Positions 1 to 9,372 of a stretch of 64,000 nt of DNA are shown here, piece after piece; position 1 is the stretch's first letter, and the number at the start of each line of letters is the position of its first letter. The stretch comes from Streptococcus viridans. GTDB lineage: Bacteria > Bacillota > Bacilli > Lactobacillales > Streptococcaceae. The stretch covers positions 261,501 to 325,500 of the forward strand of contig NZ_LR134266.1 in assembly GCF_900636365.1 (NCBI RefSeq), written 5' to 3'. The position numbers and the translations under genes are program-made. The notes beneath the pieces were generated by a model. The model made no database searches. It was not told the origin of the DNA and saw nothing but the letters and a program-made list of their open reading frames with translations.

Positions 1-1
1 G

Positions 2-1024
2 ATGGCTGCTTTTGCCTTGGGGACGATCGCCTTTACGGAGTTAGGTTTTCAACTGGTTTTTGTACCGGGCTATCTCTTCACTTTTTCTAGCATTTATCTC
101 ATTTTCATTCTCCATGAACTGGGGCATGCTTTTTGTGGCTATCTGACGGGCTATCGGCTCGTCGCTTTAGGCTTGGGAAATTTTCTCCTGACTAAAAAAG
201 CAGGGAAGTTTCGTCTTAGCCGCACGGCCACTCTGAAAAATGTCGGTGCCCAGTATATTGGACTAAAAGAGGATGAAAGTGACCAACGAATGATTCTGAT
301 GCTTTCCGGTGGGATATTGGTTCATTTGACTTTACTTATCGTATCCATCCTTTTTGGAGTTCTGACACAGAGTTGGTATTTTGCAGGCACTTGGATTTGT
401 CTCAATCTCTCCTTCATTTTGGCCAATGCTCTCCCCCTTGGGATTACAGATGGAGCTAAAATTTTAGAATTGATGCGCCATCCTGAAAATGTACCCTATG
501 CTTATCTCGGACTGCGCCATTCTGCTCAGACCTTGCTAGCGCCAGAAGACTACGATCTAAAAGACTTTGTTAGACCTGTTTCTGAGGAGGCGCAAGGAGG
601 CTTTGTAGAGGGGGTCTTAGCCCTTCAGGGAGAAATCTACATCCTAGAGGGCAATCGCGAGGCGGCTAAGGAGCAGTTTCAGGCTTTATTGGAGAGGGCA
701 GATAGTCCGATGATTCAAACGGCTGCCCAGTTATCCCTCTTACATATCGCCTTATTAGAAGGAGATGATGAGAAAGCAGAGGAATACGCGAGCATTCGAC
801 GAGTCAAGTCTTTTTTGTCGATGAAAATGACCAATATACAGGCGGTCCAAGCCTGGTATCAATTTAAGGTCAAGAAGGATTTGGCCCAGACACACAAGGC
901 GATCAAGCTTGCCAGACAGAAAATGGATGTAAGTCGCATGTTGCGGGATGAGAAAGTCTATTACCAGCAGTGGTTAGATGAGTTGGAACAAGCCATACAG
1001 GAAGAAGAGACTCAGGTGAGTTGA
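2..1024 (+). CDS. M50-family membrane metalloprotease with TPR-like C-terminus (5' end may lie outside window)
   Basis: The predicted protein has a HELGH zinc-protease motif at about residues 38-42 inside a hydrophobic segment, followed by further hydrophobic segments around residues 95-145. This is the layout of site-2-protease (M50) enzymes, which cut substrates within the membrane. A second motif of the NxxPxxxxDG kind is plausible at 'NALPLGITDG' (about residues 140-150), supplying the third zinc ligand. The C-terminal half is soluble, helical and TPR-like. The ATG is at base 2, so the true start may lie upstream; the coding end is certain. It sits 22 bases before the next gene and is probably co-transcribed with it. 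The substrate is unknown. Confidence 0.75.
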   Translation: MAAFALGTIAFTELGFQLVFVPGYLFTFSSIYLIFILHELGHAFCGYLTGYRLVALGLGNFLLTKKAGKFRLSRTATLKNVGAQYIGLKEDESDQRMILMLSGGILVHLTLLIVSILFGVLTQSWYFAGTWICLNLSFILANALPLGITDGAKILELMRHPENVPYAYLGLRHSAQTLLAPEDYDLKDFVRPVSEEAQGGFVEGVLALQGEIYILEGNREAAKEQFQALLERADSPMIQTAAQLSLLHIALLEGDDEKAEEYASIRRVKSFLSMKMTNIQAVQAWYQFKVKKDLAQTHKAIKLARQKMDVSRMLRDEKVYYQQWLDELEQAIQEEETQVS

Positions 1025-1046
1025 GAAAAGGAAAGAGAGCTGTACG

Positions 1047-1589
1047 ATGCTTCAGATATTTAAGCGGTTATTTAGTAAAAAATCCCAAAAATCTCAAGAG
1101 CGTGAGTCGATCCTTCCTCGAAATCGCTTTGCGGATCTAGATTTCGAGCGAGTATTGAAGTCAGGAACTCGTCGCCTCGTTAATGAGGAGGGACGCTATG
1201 CAGAAGATGGTACAGTCACAGAACTTGAATTTCCTGAAGACTTTGCGGAATTTGAATTTCTAGTTGGTTTTAAGACGGAAGAGGAAGACCAGTTTCAGAA
1301 ACTATTAGCTCGTTTAAATAGTATTGACAATGCCATTCAGTCTTGTTTGGAAAGTGAGATGCAGCAACCTATTCCTCAATATGCCAAGGATCTCGGCTAT
1401 ACTCAGAAGAGATGGGAGAAAACTTTTTACTTCCATCCCTGGGTATTAAGTTTTGAGGAAAATCCGCCTAATCTTCGCTATGTTGCCGATTATGTAAATG
1501 ATGAGTTTACCGTTTATTTTGCTAAAAAACATGGCAGATGGCAGGCATACTGGGATGCAGAGTGCCAAAAGGTGATTGAAGAAAGCTAG
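1047..1589 (+). CDS. Hypothetical protein, 180 aa
   Basis: An intact reading frame begins with ATG after a purine-rich stretch (aaaggaaagagag) at suitable spacing. The N-terminus is basic (residues 1-20, rich in Lys/Arg/Ser) and the rest is acidic and soluble, with no signal peptide, membrane helix or recognised catalytic motif. It follows the M50 protease closely and is likely in the same transcript. I do not recognise the family and assign no function. Confidence 0.7.
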   Translation: MLQIFKRLFSKKSQKSQERESILPRNRFADLDFERVLKSGTRRLVNEEGRYAEDGTVTELEFPEDFAEFEFLVGFKTEEEDQFQKLLARLNSIDNAIQSCLESEMQQPIPQYAKDLGYTQKRWEKTFYFHPWVLSFEENPPNLRYVADYVNDEFTVYFAKKHGRWQAYWDAECQKVIEES

Positions 1590-1637
1590 CTAGGGTTTTC
1601 CTATAGAGTAGTTGTTATGGTAGAAAAGGTCATCATC

Positions 1638-2072
1638 ATGGAATTATTGGATAAACAATTGGATTTTACGGGTTGTAAGATTGCTTTGATTTGTGATGGG
1701 CGAATTTTGACCATCTTACGCGATGACAAACCAACCATTCCTTGGCCTAATCTGTGGGAGTTGCCAGGTGGTGGCCGCGAAGGGGACGAGAGTCCTTTTG
1801 AGTGTGTAGCGCGTGAAGTCTATGAAGAATTAAATATCCAACTGTCGAAAGATGACATAGTTTGGTCTTGGATCTACCCCAGCATGTTAGATGAGAATAA
1901 GAAATCCGTCTTTTTAGTTGGGAAATTGACACAGGAACAGTTTGACAGTATTGTCTTTGGAGACGAGGGACAGGGCTATAAGTTAGTAAGCCTTGAAGAG
2001 TTTTTGACGTCAGATCAGGTCGTTCCCCAATTACAAGAACGAGTGCGCGATTATGTGGAGGAAAGTTTATGA
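1638..2072 (+). CDS. NUDIX hydrolase
   Basis: The protein contains a complete Nudix box of the form G-x5-E-x7-REVYEEL-x-I, running through 'GGREGDE' and 'REVYEELNI', which binds the metal and the diphosphate of the substrate. NUDIX enzymes hydrolyse nucleoside diphosphates linked to another group; the substrate cannot be read here. The ATG at 1638 is preferred over the in-frame ATG at 1617 because AGAAAAGG lies 8 bases upstream of it. The stop overlaps the next gene's start (ATGA at 2069), indicating translational coupling to the GNAT acetyltransferase. Confidence 0.85.
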   Translation: MELLDKQLDFTGCKIALICDGRILTILRDDKPTIPWPNLWELPGGGREGDESPFECVAREVYEELNIQLSKDDIVWSWIYPSMLDENKKSVFLVGKLTQEQFDSIVFGDEGQGYKLVSLEEFLTSDQVVPQLQERVRDYVEESL

Positions 2073-2542
2073 TAACACTTGAGAAAGCAGGAGCAGAGGA
2101 TTTAGAAACCATTATTGCCATTCAAAGAGCCAGTTTTAAGGCAGTCTATGACAAATACAAAGATGAATATGATCCCTATCTAGAAGATCGCGAGCGAATC
2201 AAATGGAAATTAGTGGAGCGTCCCAATAGCTATTACTACTTTGTGAAAGAAAACGAAGAGAAGATTGGTTTTTTACGAATTCAGACCAATGAAGAGTTAA
2301 CGGAAGCTTGGTTGGGGACCGCAGCGATTCTGCCTCCGTATCAGGGAAAAGGGTATGGATCTGAAGGATTACGCTTGCTAGAAGAGGAATTTTCAACCGT
2401 TAGACAATGGGATTTGTGTACGGTGTTACAGGATGCAGGCATGGTCGCGTTCTACGAGAAGAATGGCTACCATCAAACCCATATCGAGCCTGAAAAAGAA
2501 GGTATGGATATGGTCTACATGAAAAAATTGATTGACAAATAG
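2069..2542 (+). CDS. GNAT-family N-acetyltransferase
   Basis: This 157-residue protein has the GNAT fold signature: a beta-strand ending in 'AAILPPYQGKGYGSEGL' (about residues 88-104), matching the acetyl-CoA pyrophosphate loop Q/R-x-x-G-x-G/A, and a C-terminal 'VAFYEKNGYH' motif typical of motif B. It would transfer an acetyl group from acetyl-CoA to an amine of unknown identity. A strong ribosome site (ggagg) lies inside the end of the Nudix gene, whose stop overlaps this ATG. Cytosolic. Confidence 0.85.
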   Translation: MITLEKAGAEDLETIIAIQRASFKAVYDKYKDEYDPYLEDRERIKWKLVERPNSYYYFVKENEEKIGFLRIQTNEELTEAWLGTAAILPPYQGKGYGSEGLRLLEEEFSTVRQWDLCTVLQDAGMVAFYEKNGYHQTHIEPEKEGMDMVYMKKLIDK

Positions 2543-2549
2543 AAAGGAT

Positions 2550-2576
2550 GGTTCAGTTAAATTTCTAAACTGAACC
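2550..2576. repeat. Perfect 9-bp inverted repeat after the acetyltransferase gene
   Basis: The arms GGTTCAGTT and AACTGAACC enclose a 9-base loop just after the acetyltransferase stop codon. There is no T-run on either side, so this is not a classical intrinsic terminator; it may still slow polymerase or protect the 3' end. Confidence 0.5.
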
Positions 2577-2577
2577 C

Positions 2578-2665
2578 GCCCTAAACACTGTGCCAAAAAG
2601 ATAAACTTCTCTTAGACACAAACGTCTTCAGAGAGTTTCATATTTTGGCTTTGTGTTTTACGGGC
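2578..2665. repeat. 88-bp imperfect inverted-repeat element upstream of prmA
   Basis: The sequence begins gccctaaacac and ends gtgttttacgggc, and the two halves pair through aaacac/gtgttt, gccaaaa/ttttggc and cttctc/gagag. The whole segment could fold as one long hairpin. It fills the gap between the acetyltransferase and prmA, so it must contain or replace the prmA leader. It may be a small nonautonomous element of the RUP/MITE kind; I cannot name the family. A short in-frame extension of prmA into it is an accident of the repeat. Confidence 0.6.
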
Positions 2666-2679
2666 TTGGTATCTTAATG

Positions 2680-3630
2680 ATGGAAACATGGCAAGAGTTA
2701 AAAGTTACAGTTAAGCGTGAGGGAGAGGAATTAGTTTCCAATCTCTTGATTGAGTTAGGTGCCCAAGGGGTAGCAATTGAAGATAGCATGGACTATGTGG
2801 GCAATGTGGATCGTTTTGGTGAGATTTTCCCAGAGGTAGAGCAGCAAGAAGAAATCGTAGTGACAGCCTACTATCCTGATACGGTTGATATGGCAGTGGT
2901 TGAGGCAGACTTGCAGGCTCGCCTAGCAGAATTGACAGATTTTATGGATTTGGGTGAGGTCAAGATGGGGACGACTGCCTTGGCTGAGGAAGACTGGGCA
3001 GACAACTGGAAGAAATACTATGAGCCAGCTCGTATCACTCATGATTTGACTATCGTGCCGTCTTGGACAGACTATGAGGCGACTGCTGGGGAAAAGATTA
3101 TTAAGCTAGATCCTGGTATGGCCTTCGGGACAGGAACCCACCCAACTACCAAGATGAGCCTTTTCGCCTTGGAGCAGGTCCTTCGTGGTGGGGAAACAGT
3201 GCTAGATGTGGGGACTGGATCAGGCGTCCTCTCTATTGCTAGCTCTCTCCTAGGTGCCAAGGAAATTTTCGCCTATGACCTAGATGATGTGGCAGTTCGT
3301 GTTGCTCAGGAAAATATTGAACTCAACCCTGGTATGGAAAACATCCATGTAGCAGCAGGAGATTTGCTTAAGGGAGTTGAGATTGAGGCAGATGTCATCG
3401 TGGCTAATATCTTGGCGGATATCCTCATTCATCTGACAGACGATGCCTATCGTTTGGTTAAGGACGAAGGCTACCTCATCATGAGTGGTATAATCAAGGA
3501 CAAGTGGGACATGGTGCGCGAGTCGGCTGAGTCAGCTGGATTTTTCCTTGAAACTCATATGATTCAAGGGGAGTGGAATGCCTGTATCTTCAAAAAAACT
3601 AAGGATATCTCTGGTGTGATTGGAGGCTAG
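2680..3630 (+). CDS. prmA: Ribosomal protein L11 methyltransferase
   Basis: The 316-residue product starting at the second of two adjacent ATGs (METWQELKV...) matches the usual streptococcal PrmA start and length. It has the N-terminal L11-binding domain and a class I SAM-dependent methyltransferase domain with motif I '[12 protein letters not shown]' (about residues 178-189) and the 'NILADIL' motif corresponding to the N-x-x-x motif IV. It trimethylates ribosomal protein L11 in the cytosol. The stop codon is one base before the rsmE ATG, so the two rRNA/ribosome modification genes form an operon. An inverted-repeat element lies directly upstream. Confidence 0.95.
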   Translation: METWQELKVTVKREGEELVSNLLIELGAQGVAIEDSMDYVGNVDRFGEIFPEVEQQEEIVVTAYYPDTVDMAVVEADLQARLAELTDFMDLGEVKMGTTALAEEDWADNWKKYYEPARITHDLTIVPSWTDYEATAGEKIIKLDPGMAFGTGTHPTTKMSLFALEQVLRGGETVLDVGTGSGVLSIASSLLGAKEIFAYDLDDVAVRVAQENIELNPGMENIHVAAGDLLKGVEIEADVIVANILADILIHLTDDAYRLVKDEGYLIMSGIIKDKWDMVRESAESAGFFLETHMIQGEWNACIFKKTKDISGVIGG

Positions 3631-3631
3631 C

Positions 3632-4381
3632 ATGCAACAGTATTTTGTAAAAGGTTTAGCTAGCTCACCTGTCACGATTGAGGATAAGGAAACTAGCAAG
3701 CACATGTTTCAGGTCATGCGTTTGAAAGAAGAGGACGAGGTTACCTTAGTTTTTGATGATGGGATTAAGCGCTTGGCGCGCGTGGTAAATGTAGAGGCTC
3801 GTCAGTTTGAATTGGTTGAAGAACTTGATGACAATGTGGAACTGCCAGTCCAAGTGACCATCGCATCAGGCTTTCCCAAGGGAGACAAGCTGGAGTTCAT
3901 CACTCAAAAGGTGACGGAACTAGGTGCTAGTCAAATCTGGGCCTTTCCTGCCGATTGGTCAGTTGCCAAGTGGGATGGCAAGAAATTGGGTAAAAAGGTT
4001 GAAAAACTAGAAAAAATTGCCCTTGGAGCAGCCGAGCAAAGCAAGCGGAATCATGTCCCAAGTATCACTCTTTTTGAGAAAAAAGCAGATTTTCTAGCCC
4101 AACTTGACCAGTTTGATCGCATCGTGGTGGCCTATGAAGAGTCGGCCAAAGAAGGCGAAAGCGCTGCTCTTGTACAAGCTGTAAGTGGTCTTGAAAAAGG
4201 GAGCAAGGTTCTCTTTATCTTTGGTCCAGAAGGAGGTCTCTCACCTGTGGAAATCGAATCTTTTGAAGCCAAGGGAGCTGTTTTGGCAGGACTTGGTCCT
4301 CGCATTCTACGAGCAGAAACCGCACCACTCTATGCCCTTAGCGCAGTGAGTGTTGTCACAGAATTAATGAAAAACGCGTGA
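3632..4381 (+). CDS. rsmE: 16S rRNA (uracil(1498)-N3)-methyltransferase
   Basis: This 249-residue protein has the SPOUT-fold signatures of RsmE: 'GFPKGDKLEFITQKVTELG' (residues about 80-98) and, near the C-terminus, the SAM-binding knot 'FGPEGGLSPVEI' followed by 'LGPRILRAETAPLYAL'. It methylates N3 of U1498 of 16S rRNA in the 30S subunit. The ATG at 3632 is preceded by ggagg at 3622-3626, inside the end of prmA; the upstream in-frame TTG at 3620 has no such site. The stop codon is embedded in the following terminator stem. Confidence 0.95.
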   Translation: MQQYFVKGLASSPVTIEDKETSKHMFQVMRLKEEDEVTLVFDDGIKRLARVVNVEARQFELVEELDDNVELPVQVTIASGFPKGDKLEFITQKVTELGASQIWAFPADWSVAKWDGKKLGKKVEKLEKIALGAAEQSKRNHVPSITLFEKKADFLAQLDQFDRIVVAYEESAKEGESAALVQAVSGLEKGSKVLFIFGPEGGLSPVEIESFEAKGAVLAGLGPRILRAETAPLYALSAVSVVTELMKNA

Positions 4382-4408
4382 AGGTAGATCTTCACGCGTT
4401 AATTTTTT
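4373..4408. terminator. Bidirectional intrinsic terminator between rsmE and the nucleotidase gene
   Basis: An 11-bp perfect stem, AACGCGTGAAG paired with CTTCACGCGTT, has a 6-base loop, with a T-run on the plus strand and a run of T on the minus strand after the other arm. It separates convergent genes. The rsmE stop codon lies within the 5' arm. Confidence 0.9.
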
Positions 4409-4422
4409 AGAGTAGGAAAGAA

Positions 4423-6876
4423 TTAGTTATCTTCTTTCTTACGAGATGGAATAAGGAAGCCAAGTCCGGTCATCACCAATCCGATAAGGGCTAAGATGGA
4501 AGCACGTTCTCCTGTTTCAGGCAAGGTTTTTTCGCTGATAGAAGAAGCAACTACTGGCTTAGCAGTTTCTTGGCGAGCTTCTGCAGGGCGAGCTCCTTCT
4601 TGACTTGGAGCAGGAAGGGTAATGATTTGTTGGCTATGAGATAAGGTGATAGTTTCATCTTGTGCCGGTTTCTGATGGTTCGGTACAAAGACAAATGGAT
4701 TTTTTCCTGTTTCAGGACTTGTTGGTTCTTCTGGTTTTGTTTCAGGTTCTACTTTTGGTTCCACATAAACAAAGCGGTATTCCCCGAAACCTTCTTGTTT
4801 AGACGGTTCAAGGTAGACGACATCTCCGTCTTTACCAACCAGATCCTTAGCTTTGTCAGCTGTTAAGAAGCGGATATCTACCCCCTTGATGCTGTCTGTA
4901 AAGCGCCAGTTACCGTCTGCACTTGGGTTGATATTCTTTTCTTCCAAGATGTAGTTAATGATAGCTTGGCGGTTTTCCAATCCAAGGAGTTGGTTCAGGC
5001 TAGCATCGCGAACGCCTGGGAATTTTCCGTTTGCCCGGTAGTTGTTGGTAACAACGATAAATTCTTGATCCGCGGCTACTTCTTTGCCTTGGTATTTCAA
5101 GTTGCGGACACGGCTAGCATCGGGGTTAACTGTTTTTCCTTCGCGGTCGTATTTATTTGGCTGGGTCACGTCAAACTCGTAGGTCACCCCGTCGATGACG
5201 TCAAAGTTGTAGGTCCGGTAGTTAGGGTTGATAAGCTGTTGAGGCTCTTTGATAGTTGGGTCGATCGTGTTGAATTGTCCAGCAGACATTTCCAACCATT
5301 CCTTGAGTTGCGCACCGGTCACCTTGAGGATGGCAGTGACATTATCATAGAGATAAAGGTCAGCGACGTTCTTGATGGCGATTGGGCCAGCTGGGATATC
5401 CGTATAGGCAGTAGCATCTCCACGTGTACCCGCCTTAAATGGCGCCGCAGCAGAAAGGATTGGAAGGTTGGCTTCCGGAGTTCCTGCCAACTCTTTCTTA
5501 GCGTACCAAGTTTGTGCATTGTTCACGATTTGGACAGATGGATCGTCTTTCACAAGGGCAAAGTAGCTAGTAATCGGAGCAGACGTCGTTCCGACTTGTT
5601 GGCGGACATATTTAACTGTACCTTCGTGGGATTCCTTCGCGATAGCGGTGATGCGCTCATCGGCTGCTTGTGATTTGGTGTCGATCTTGCGGATAGCAGC
5701 CTTGCTTCCAACAACAGACCATTTGCCGTCTGTGTAGCGCAGGTTGAGGTCGATAACCCCAAGGTGGTCGCCGTATTTTCCAGCCATGGTAACCGGTGTT
5801 CCGTTGATTTTACCGTTTACCCCGTCAACGCCAGCATATTTTTCGTAGAAGCCAGTTCCATTTCCGCTTGGGAATTCAGCGTGTGAGTGACCAGTTACAA
5901 CTGCATCAACACCTGGGAGGCTGGCAATTTGGTAACCTTCGTTTTCTTCGCCTTTTTCGTACTTGTCATCTCCGATACCAGAGTGAGAAAGAACGAGGAC
6001 AACATCCGCTCCAGCTTTGCGCATTTCTGGGATGATGGCTTGGATGGCTTCGACAGAGTCATTGACCTTTACCTTTCCTTCGAGGTTGGCCTTGTCCCAG
6101 CTGAGGATTTGTGGAGGGACGATTCCTGTTACCCCGATATTGACATCGACTGGACGACCGTTTTTGTCAGTATAGGTCTTTTTGATAATCTTATATGGAT
6201 CGTAGACAAAGGCACCAGTCTTTGGATCCACGACGTTGGCATTGACGATCGGCATGCCGGCAGTAGAGATGACCTTTTTAAGGTAATCTAGTCCGTAGTT
6301 GAATTCGTGGTTTCCAAGGGTTCCTGCATCAAAGCCTAATTTTTGAAGAGCCGCATACATAGGGTGTTGCTCACCATCTTTGATGGGATTGACGATGGCC
6401 TTGTAGGTACCAAGAGGAGTTCCTTGGATAGTATCTCCATTATCAACGAGGAGGACGTTGCTATTTTCTTTCTTCGCATCTTCGATCAAGACAGCTGTTT
6501 TTGCTAGACCAACGTTTTGCGCTGGTTTGTCTTGGTAGTAGTCATAGTTGACCAAGTTGGTATGAAGGTCCGTTGTCGCAAGGATGCGGACGTCGACTTC
6601 TTGCCCCTCAACTGGAGTGGTAGCTTTTGCATCACTGGCGCTATTTTGAGGAGCTGCTGGAGTCGCTTCGCTTGCTGTAGTAGTGGCTTCTCCGCTAGCA
6701 GTCGGAGTGTTATTGCTAGTGCTTGCTTCAGAGCTAGTAGCAGGAGTTGCGGCCTCTGTGACAGCAGTTGCTGACGAATCAGTTGAGCTTGTCGCTTCAT
6801 CTGCCTGAGCAGTCGTCGTTGCCAAGAAAGCAGCAGCAAGGCTTAATAGGGCAGCCTGTTTACGGAATGATGACAT
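4423..6876 (-). CDS. LPXTG-anchored CpdB-type 2',3'-cyclic nucleotidase / ectonucleotidase (CdnP/SntA-like)
   Basis: The 817-residue protein has a signal peptide (residues 1-25), a low-complexity Ala/Thr/Ser linker to about 90, a calcineurin-like phosphoesterase domain with the metal motif 'ATTDLHTNL' (D103, H105), 'DNGD' (145-148), 'GNHEFNYG' (188-195) and 'GHSHAEFP', then a 5'-nucleotidase C-terminal domain. It ends with LPETG (about 785-789), a hydrophobic stretch and a basic tail, so sortase should attach it to the wall. The 'ATTDLHTNL' form is that of CpdB enzymes. Related streptococcal proteins (CdnP, SntA) hydrolyse extracellular cyclic nucleotides, including c-di-AMP, and nucleotides; the exact substrate is inference. 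A strong aggagg site precedes the ATG. Monocistronic, minus strand. Confidence 0.9.
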   Translation of the reverse strand: MSSFRKQAALLSLAAAFLATTTAQADEATSSTDSSATAVTEAATPATSSEASTSNNTPTASGEATTTASEATPAAPQNSASDAKATTPVEGQEVDVRILATTDLHTNLVNYDYYQDKPAQNVGLAKTAVLIEDAKKENSNVLLVDNGDTIQGTPLGTYKAIVNPIKDGEQHPMYAALQKLGFDAGTLGNHEFNYGLDYLKKVISTAGMPIVNANVVDPKTGAFVYDPYKIIKKTYTDKNGRPVDVNIGVTGIVPPQILSWDKANLEGKVKVNDSVEAIQAIIPEMRKAGADVVLVLSHSGIGDDKYEKGEENEGYQIASLPGVDAVVTGHSHAEFPSGNGTGFYEKYAGVDGVNGKINGTPVTMAGKYGDHLGVIDLNLRYTDGKWSVVGSKAAIRKIDTKSQAADERITAIAKESHEGTVKYVRQQVGTTSAPITSYFALVKDDPSVQIVNNAQTWYAKKELAGTPEANLPILSAAAPFKAGTRGDATAYTDIPAGPIAIKNVADLYLYDNVTAILKVTGAQLKEWLEMSAGQFNTIDPTIKEPQQLINPNYRTYNFDVIDGVTYEFDVTQPNKYDREGKTVNPDASRVRNLKYQGKEVAADQEFIVVTNNYRANGKFPGVRDASLNQLLGLENRQAIINYILEEKNINPSADGNWRFTDSIKGVDIRFLTADKAKDLVGKDGDVVYLEPSKQEGFGEYRFVYVEPKVEPETKPEEPTSPETGKNPFVFVPNHQKPAQDETITLSHSQQIITLPAPSQEGARPAEARQETAKPVVASSISEKTLPETGERASILALIGLVMTGLGFLIPSRKKEDN

Positions 6877-7137
6877 GGTTGTCCTCCTAAATAAAATGAT
6901 GTCTTTCTATTATATCTTATTTTGTTCAGAATTTATTCGTTTTATTATTTTTTATATATTACAAATTAATGAATTTTTTATAAAAAATGGAGTATTTGTA
7001 TAAAAAGGGAACCTACGTTCGGGATTTCTGGCTGATAGTGCTGGAAAGCTCTTCAAATAGCATGAAAGTCAATCGGACTAGTTTTCATATAGAGCTAAAA
7101 GTGATAGAATAGAAGGCAAGAAAGTGGAGAAAACTAG

Positions 7138-9357
7138 ATGCCGAAAGAAGAACCTTTAACAGGGGGCCAGGTTATTGCCCTTACCAAAAAATACTTGTCG
7201 GGAGAGGATGTTGCATTTGTAGAAAAAGCTCTCCTTTATGCAGTCGACTGCCATAGTGGGCAATTCCGTAAATCAGGAGAACCCTATATCATCCACCCTA
7301 TTCAAGTTGCCGGCATTTTGGCAAAATTGAAGTTGGATGCTGTGACGGTTGCCTGTGGTTTTTTGCACGACGTTGTCGAGGATACAGACGCGACCCTAGA
7401 TGATTTAGAACGCGAATTTGGACACGATGTCCGAGTGATTGTTGATGGAGTGACCAAGCTCGGGAAGGTCAAATACAAGTCCCATGAAGAGCAGTTGGCA
7501 GAGAACCACCGCAAGATGCTCATGGCCATGTCTCAAGATATTCGTGTCATTTTGGTCAAGCTAGCAGACCGCTTGCACAACATGCGGACTTTGAAGCATT
7601 TACGCAAGGACAAGCAAGAACGGATTTCCCAAGAAACCATGGAAATCTATGCACCGCTAGCCCACCGTCTCGGGATTTCCAGCGTCAAGTGGGAATTGGA
7701 AGATCTATCCTTCCGTTATCTGAATGAAGTCGAGTTCTATAAAATTTCCCATATGATGAAGGAGAAGCGTCGCGAGCGGGAAGCCTTGGTAGAAGAAGTT
7801 GTCCAAAAGATCGAGTCCTATGCGGCAGAACGCCACCTCTATGGGAAAATCTATGGTCGTCCTAAGCATATCTACTCCATCTACCGCAAGATGCAGGATA
7901 AGAAGAAGCGCTTTGATGAAATCTATGATTTGATTGCCATTCGCTGTATCCTGGAATCACCAAGTGACGTCTATGCCATGCTGGGCTATATCCACGAGTT
8001 GTGGAAGCCTATGCCAGGCCGTTTCAAGGACTACATCGCCAATCGGAAGGCCAATGGTTACCAGTCCATCCATACCACTGTTTACGGTCCAAAAGGTCCC
8101 ATCGAGTTCCAGATCCGTACAAAGGAAATGCACGAGGTTGCTGAGTACGGGGTTGCGGCACACTGGGCTTATAAGAAAGGAATCAAGGGCCAAGTCAACA
8201 GCAAAGAATCGGCTATTGGGATGAACTGGATCAAGGAGATGATGGAACTCCAAGACCAGGCGGATGATGCCAAGGAATTTGTTGATACTGTCAAAGAAAA
8301 CTATCTGGCAGAAGAGATTTATGTCTTTACCCCAGATGGAGCGGTTCGTTCTCTTCCAAAGGATTCTGGACCGATTGACTTTGCCTATGAGATTCATACC
8401 AAGATCGGGGAAAAAGCGACTGGTGCCAAGGTTAATGGCCGTATGGTTCCTTTGACTACCAAGCTGAAAACGGGTGACCAGGTTGAAATCATCACCAATC
8501 CAAATTCATTTGGACCAAGTCGTGACTGGCTCAATATCGTCAAGACCAGCAAGGCCCGCAATAAGATCCGCCAATTCTTTAAGAACCAAGACAAGGAACT
8601 CTCGATCAACCGTGGACGAGAGTTGCTCATGGCCCAATTTCATGAGCATGATATGATTGCCAACAAGTTCATGGATAAGAAACACATGGACAAGGTCTTG
8701 CAAAAGACCAGCTACAAGACCGAAGAGGCCTTGTTTGCGGCCATCGGTTTTGGAGAAATCGGAGCCATCTCTGTCTTTAATCGTTTGACGGAGGAAGAGC
8801 GTCGAGAAGAGGAAAAGGCCAAGGCGCGTGCAGAAGCTGAGGAGCTGGTCAAAGGCGGCGAAGTCAAGGTTGAAAACAAAAAAGACACCCTCAAGGTCCG
8901 CCATGAAGGTGGCGTGGTCATCCAAGGGGCTTCTGGTCTCTTGATCCGGATTGCTAAGTGTTGCAATCCCGTCCCAGGAGATACAATTGTCGGTTACATT
9001 ACCAAAGGACGTGGGGTTGCCATTCACCGTCAAGACTGTATGAATCTGCGGGCCCAAGACAACTACGAGCAACGCTTGATCGACGTCGAGTGGGAAGACA
9101 ATAACACGACCAAGGATTACATCGCCCATATCGATATCTACGGCCTCAACCGTGCAGGCCTTCTCAATGATGTCCTTCAAGTCCTCTCTAATACGGCTAA
9201 GATGATCTCAACTGTCAATGCCCAACCAACCAAAGATATGAAATTTGCCAATATCCACATTTCCTTCGGGATTCCAAACCTGTCTATGTTGACAACGGTT
9301 GTGGATAAGATTAAGAGTGTGCCGGAGGTGTACTCTGTTAAGCGTACCAACGGCTAG
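7138..9357 (+). CDS. rel: Bifunctional (p)ppGpp synthetase/hydrolase, RSH family
   Basis: The 739-residue protein has the full long-RSH layout: N-terminal HD hydrolase domain with H53 and the HD pair at 77-78 ('FLHDVVEDT'), synthetase domain with 'RPKHIYSIYRKM' and 'NRKANGYQSIHTTV', a TGS domain from about 390, a zinc-finger/helical region with 'IAKCCNPVPGD', and a C-terminal ACT domain (about 665-739). Both the HD residues and the synthetase motif are intact, so it should make and degrade the stringent alarmone in response to uncharged tRNA on the ribosome. It precedes dtd, as in other streptococci, but here a 377-bp repeat-bearing gap separates them. Confidence 0.97.
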   Translation: MPKEEPLTGGQVIALTKKYLSGEDVAFVEKALLYAVDCHSGQFRKSGEPYIIHPIQVAGILAKLKLDAVTVACGFLHDVVEDTDATLDDLEREFGHDVRVIVDGVTKLGKVKYKSHEEQLAENHRKMLMAMSQDIRVILVKLADRLHNMRTLKHLRKDKQERISQETMEIYAPLAHRLGISSVKWELEDLSFRYLNEVEFYKISHMMKEKRREREALVEEVVQKIESYAAERHLYGKIYGRPKHIYSIYRKMQDKKKRFDEIYDLIAIRCILESPSDVYAMLGYIHELWKPMPGRFKDYIANRKANGYQSIHTTVYGPKGPIEFQIRTKEMHEVAEYGVAAHWAYKKGIKGQVNSKESAIGMNWIKEMMELQDQADDAKEFVDTVKENYLAEEIYVFTPDGAVRSLPKDSGPIDFAYEIHTKIGEKATGAKVNGRMVPLTTKLKTGDQVEIITNPNSFGPSRDWLNIVKTSKARNKIRQFFKNQDKELSINRGRELLMAQFHEHDMIANKFMDKKHMDKVLQKTSYKTEEALFAAIGFGEIGAISVFNRLTEEERREEEKAKARAEAEELVKGGEVKVENKKDTLKVRHEGGVVIQGASGLLIRIAKCCNPVPGDTIVGYITKGRGVAIHRQDCMNLRAQDNYEQRLIDVEWEDNNTTKDYIAHIDIYGLNRAGLLNDVLQVLSNTAKMISTVNAQPTKDMKFANIHISFGIPNLSMLTTVVDKIKSVPEVYSVKRTNG

Positions 9358-9372
9358 TCGGTTGCTCAGTTA

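Noticed and set aside
4966..5673. 235-aa plus-strand frame within the nucleotidase gene
   Set aside because: It is antisense to a well-supported gene, has no ribosome site and no recognisable domain.
8506..9180. 224-aa minus-strand frame inside rel
   Set aside because: It is antisense to the conserved C-terminal region of Rel with no independent evidence.
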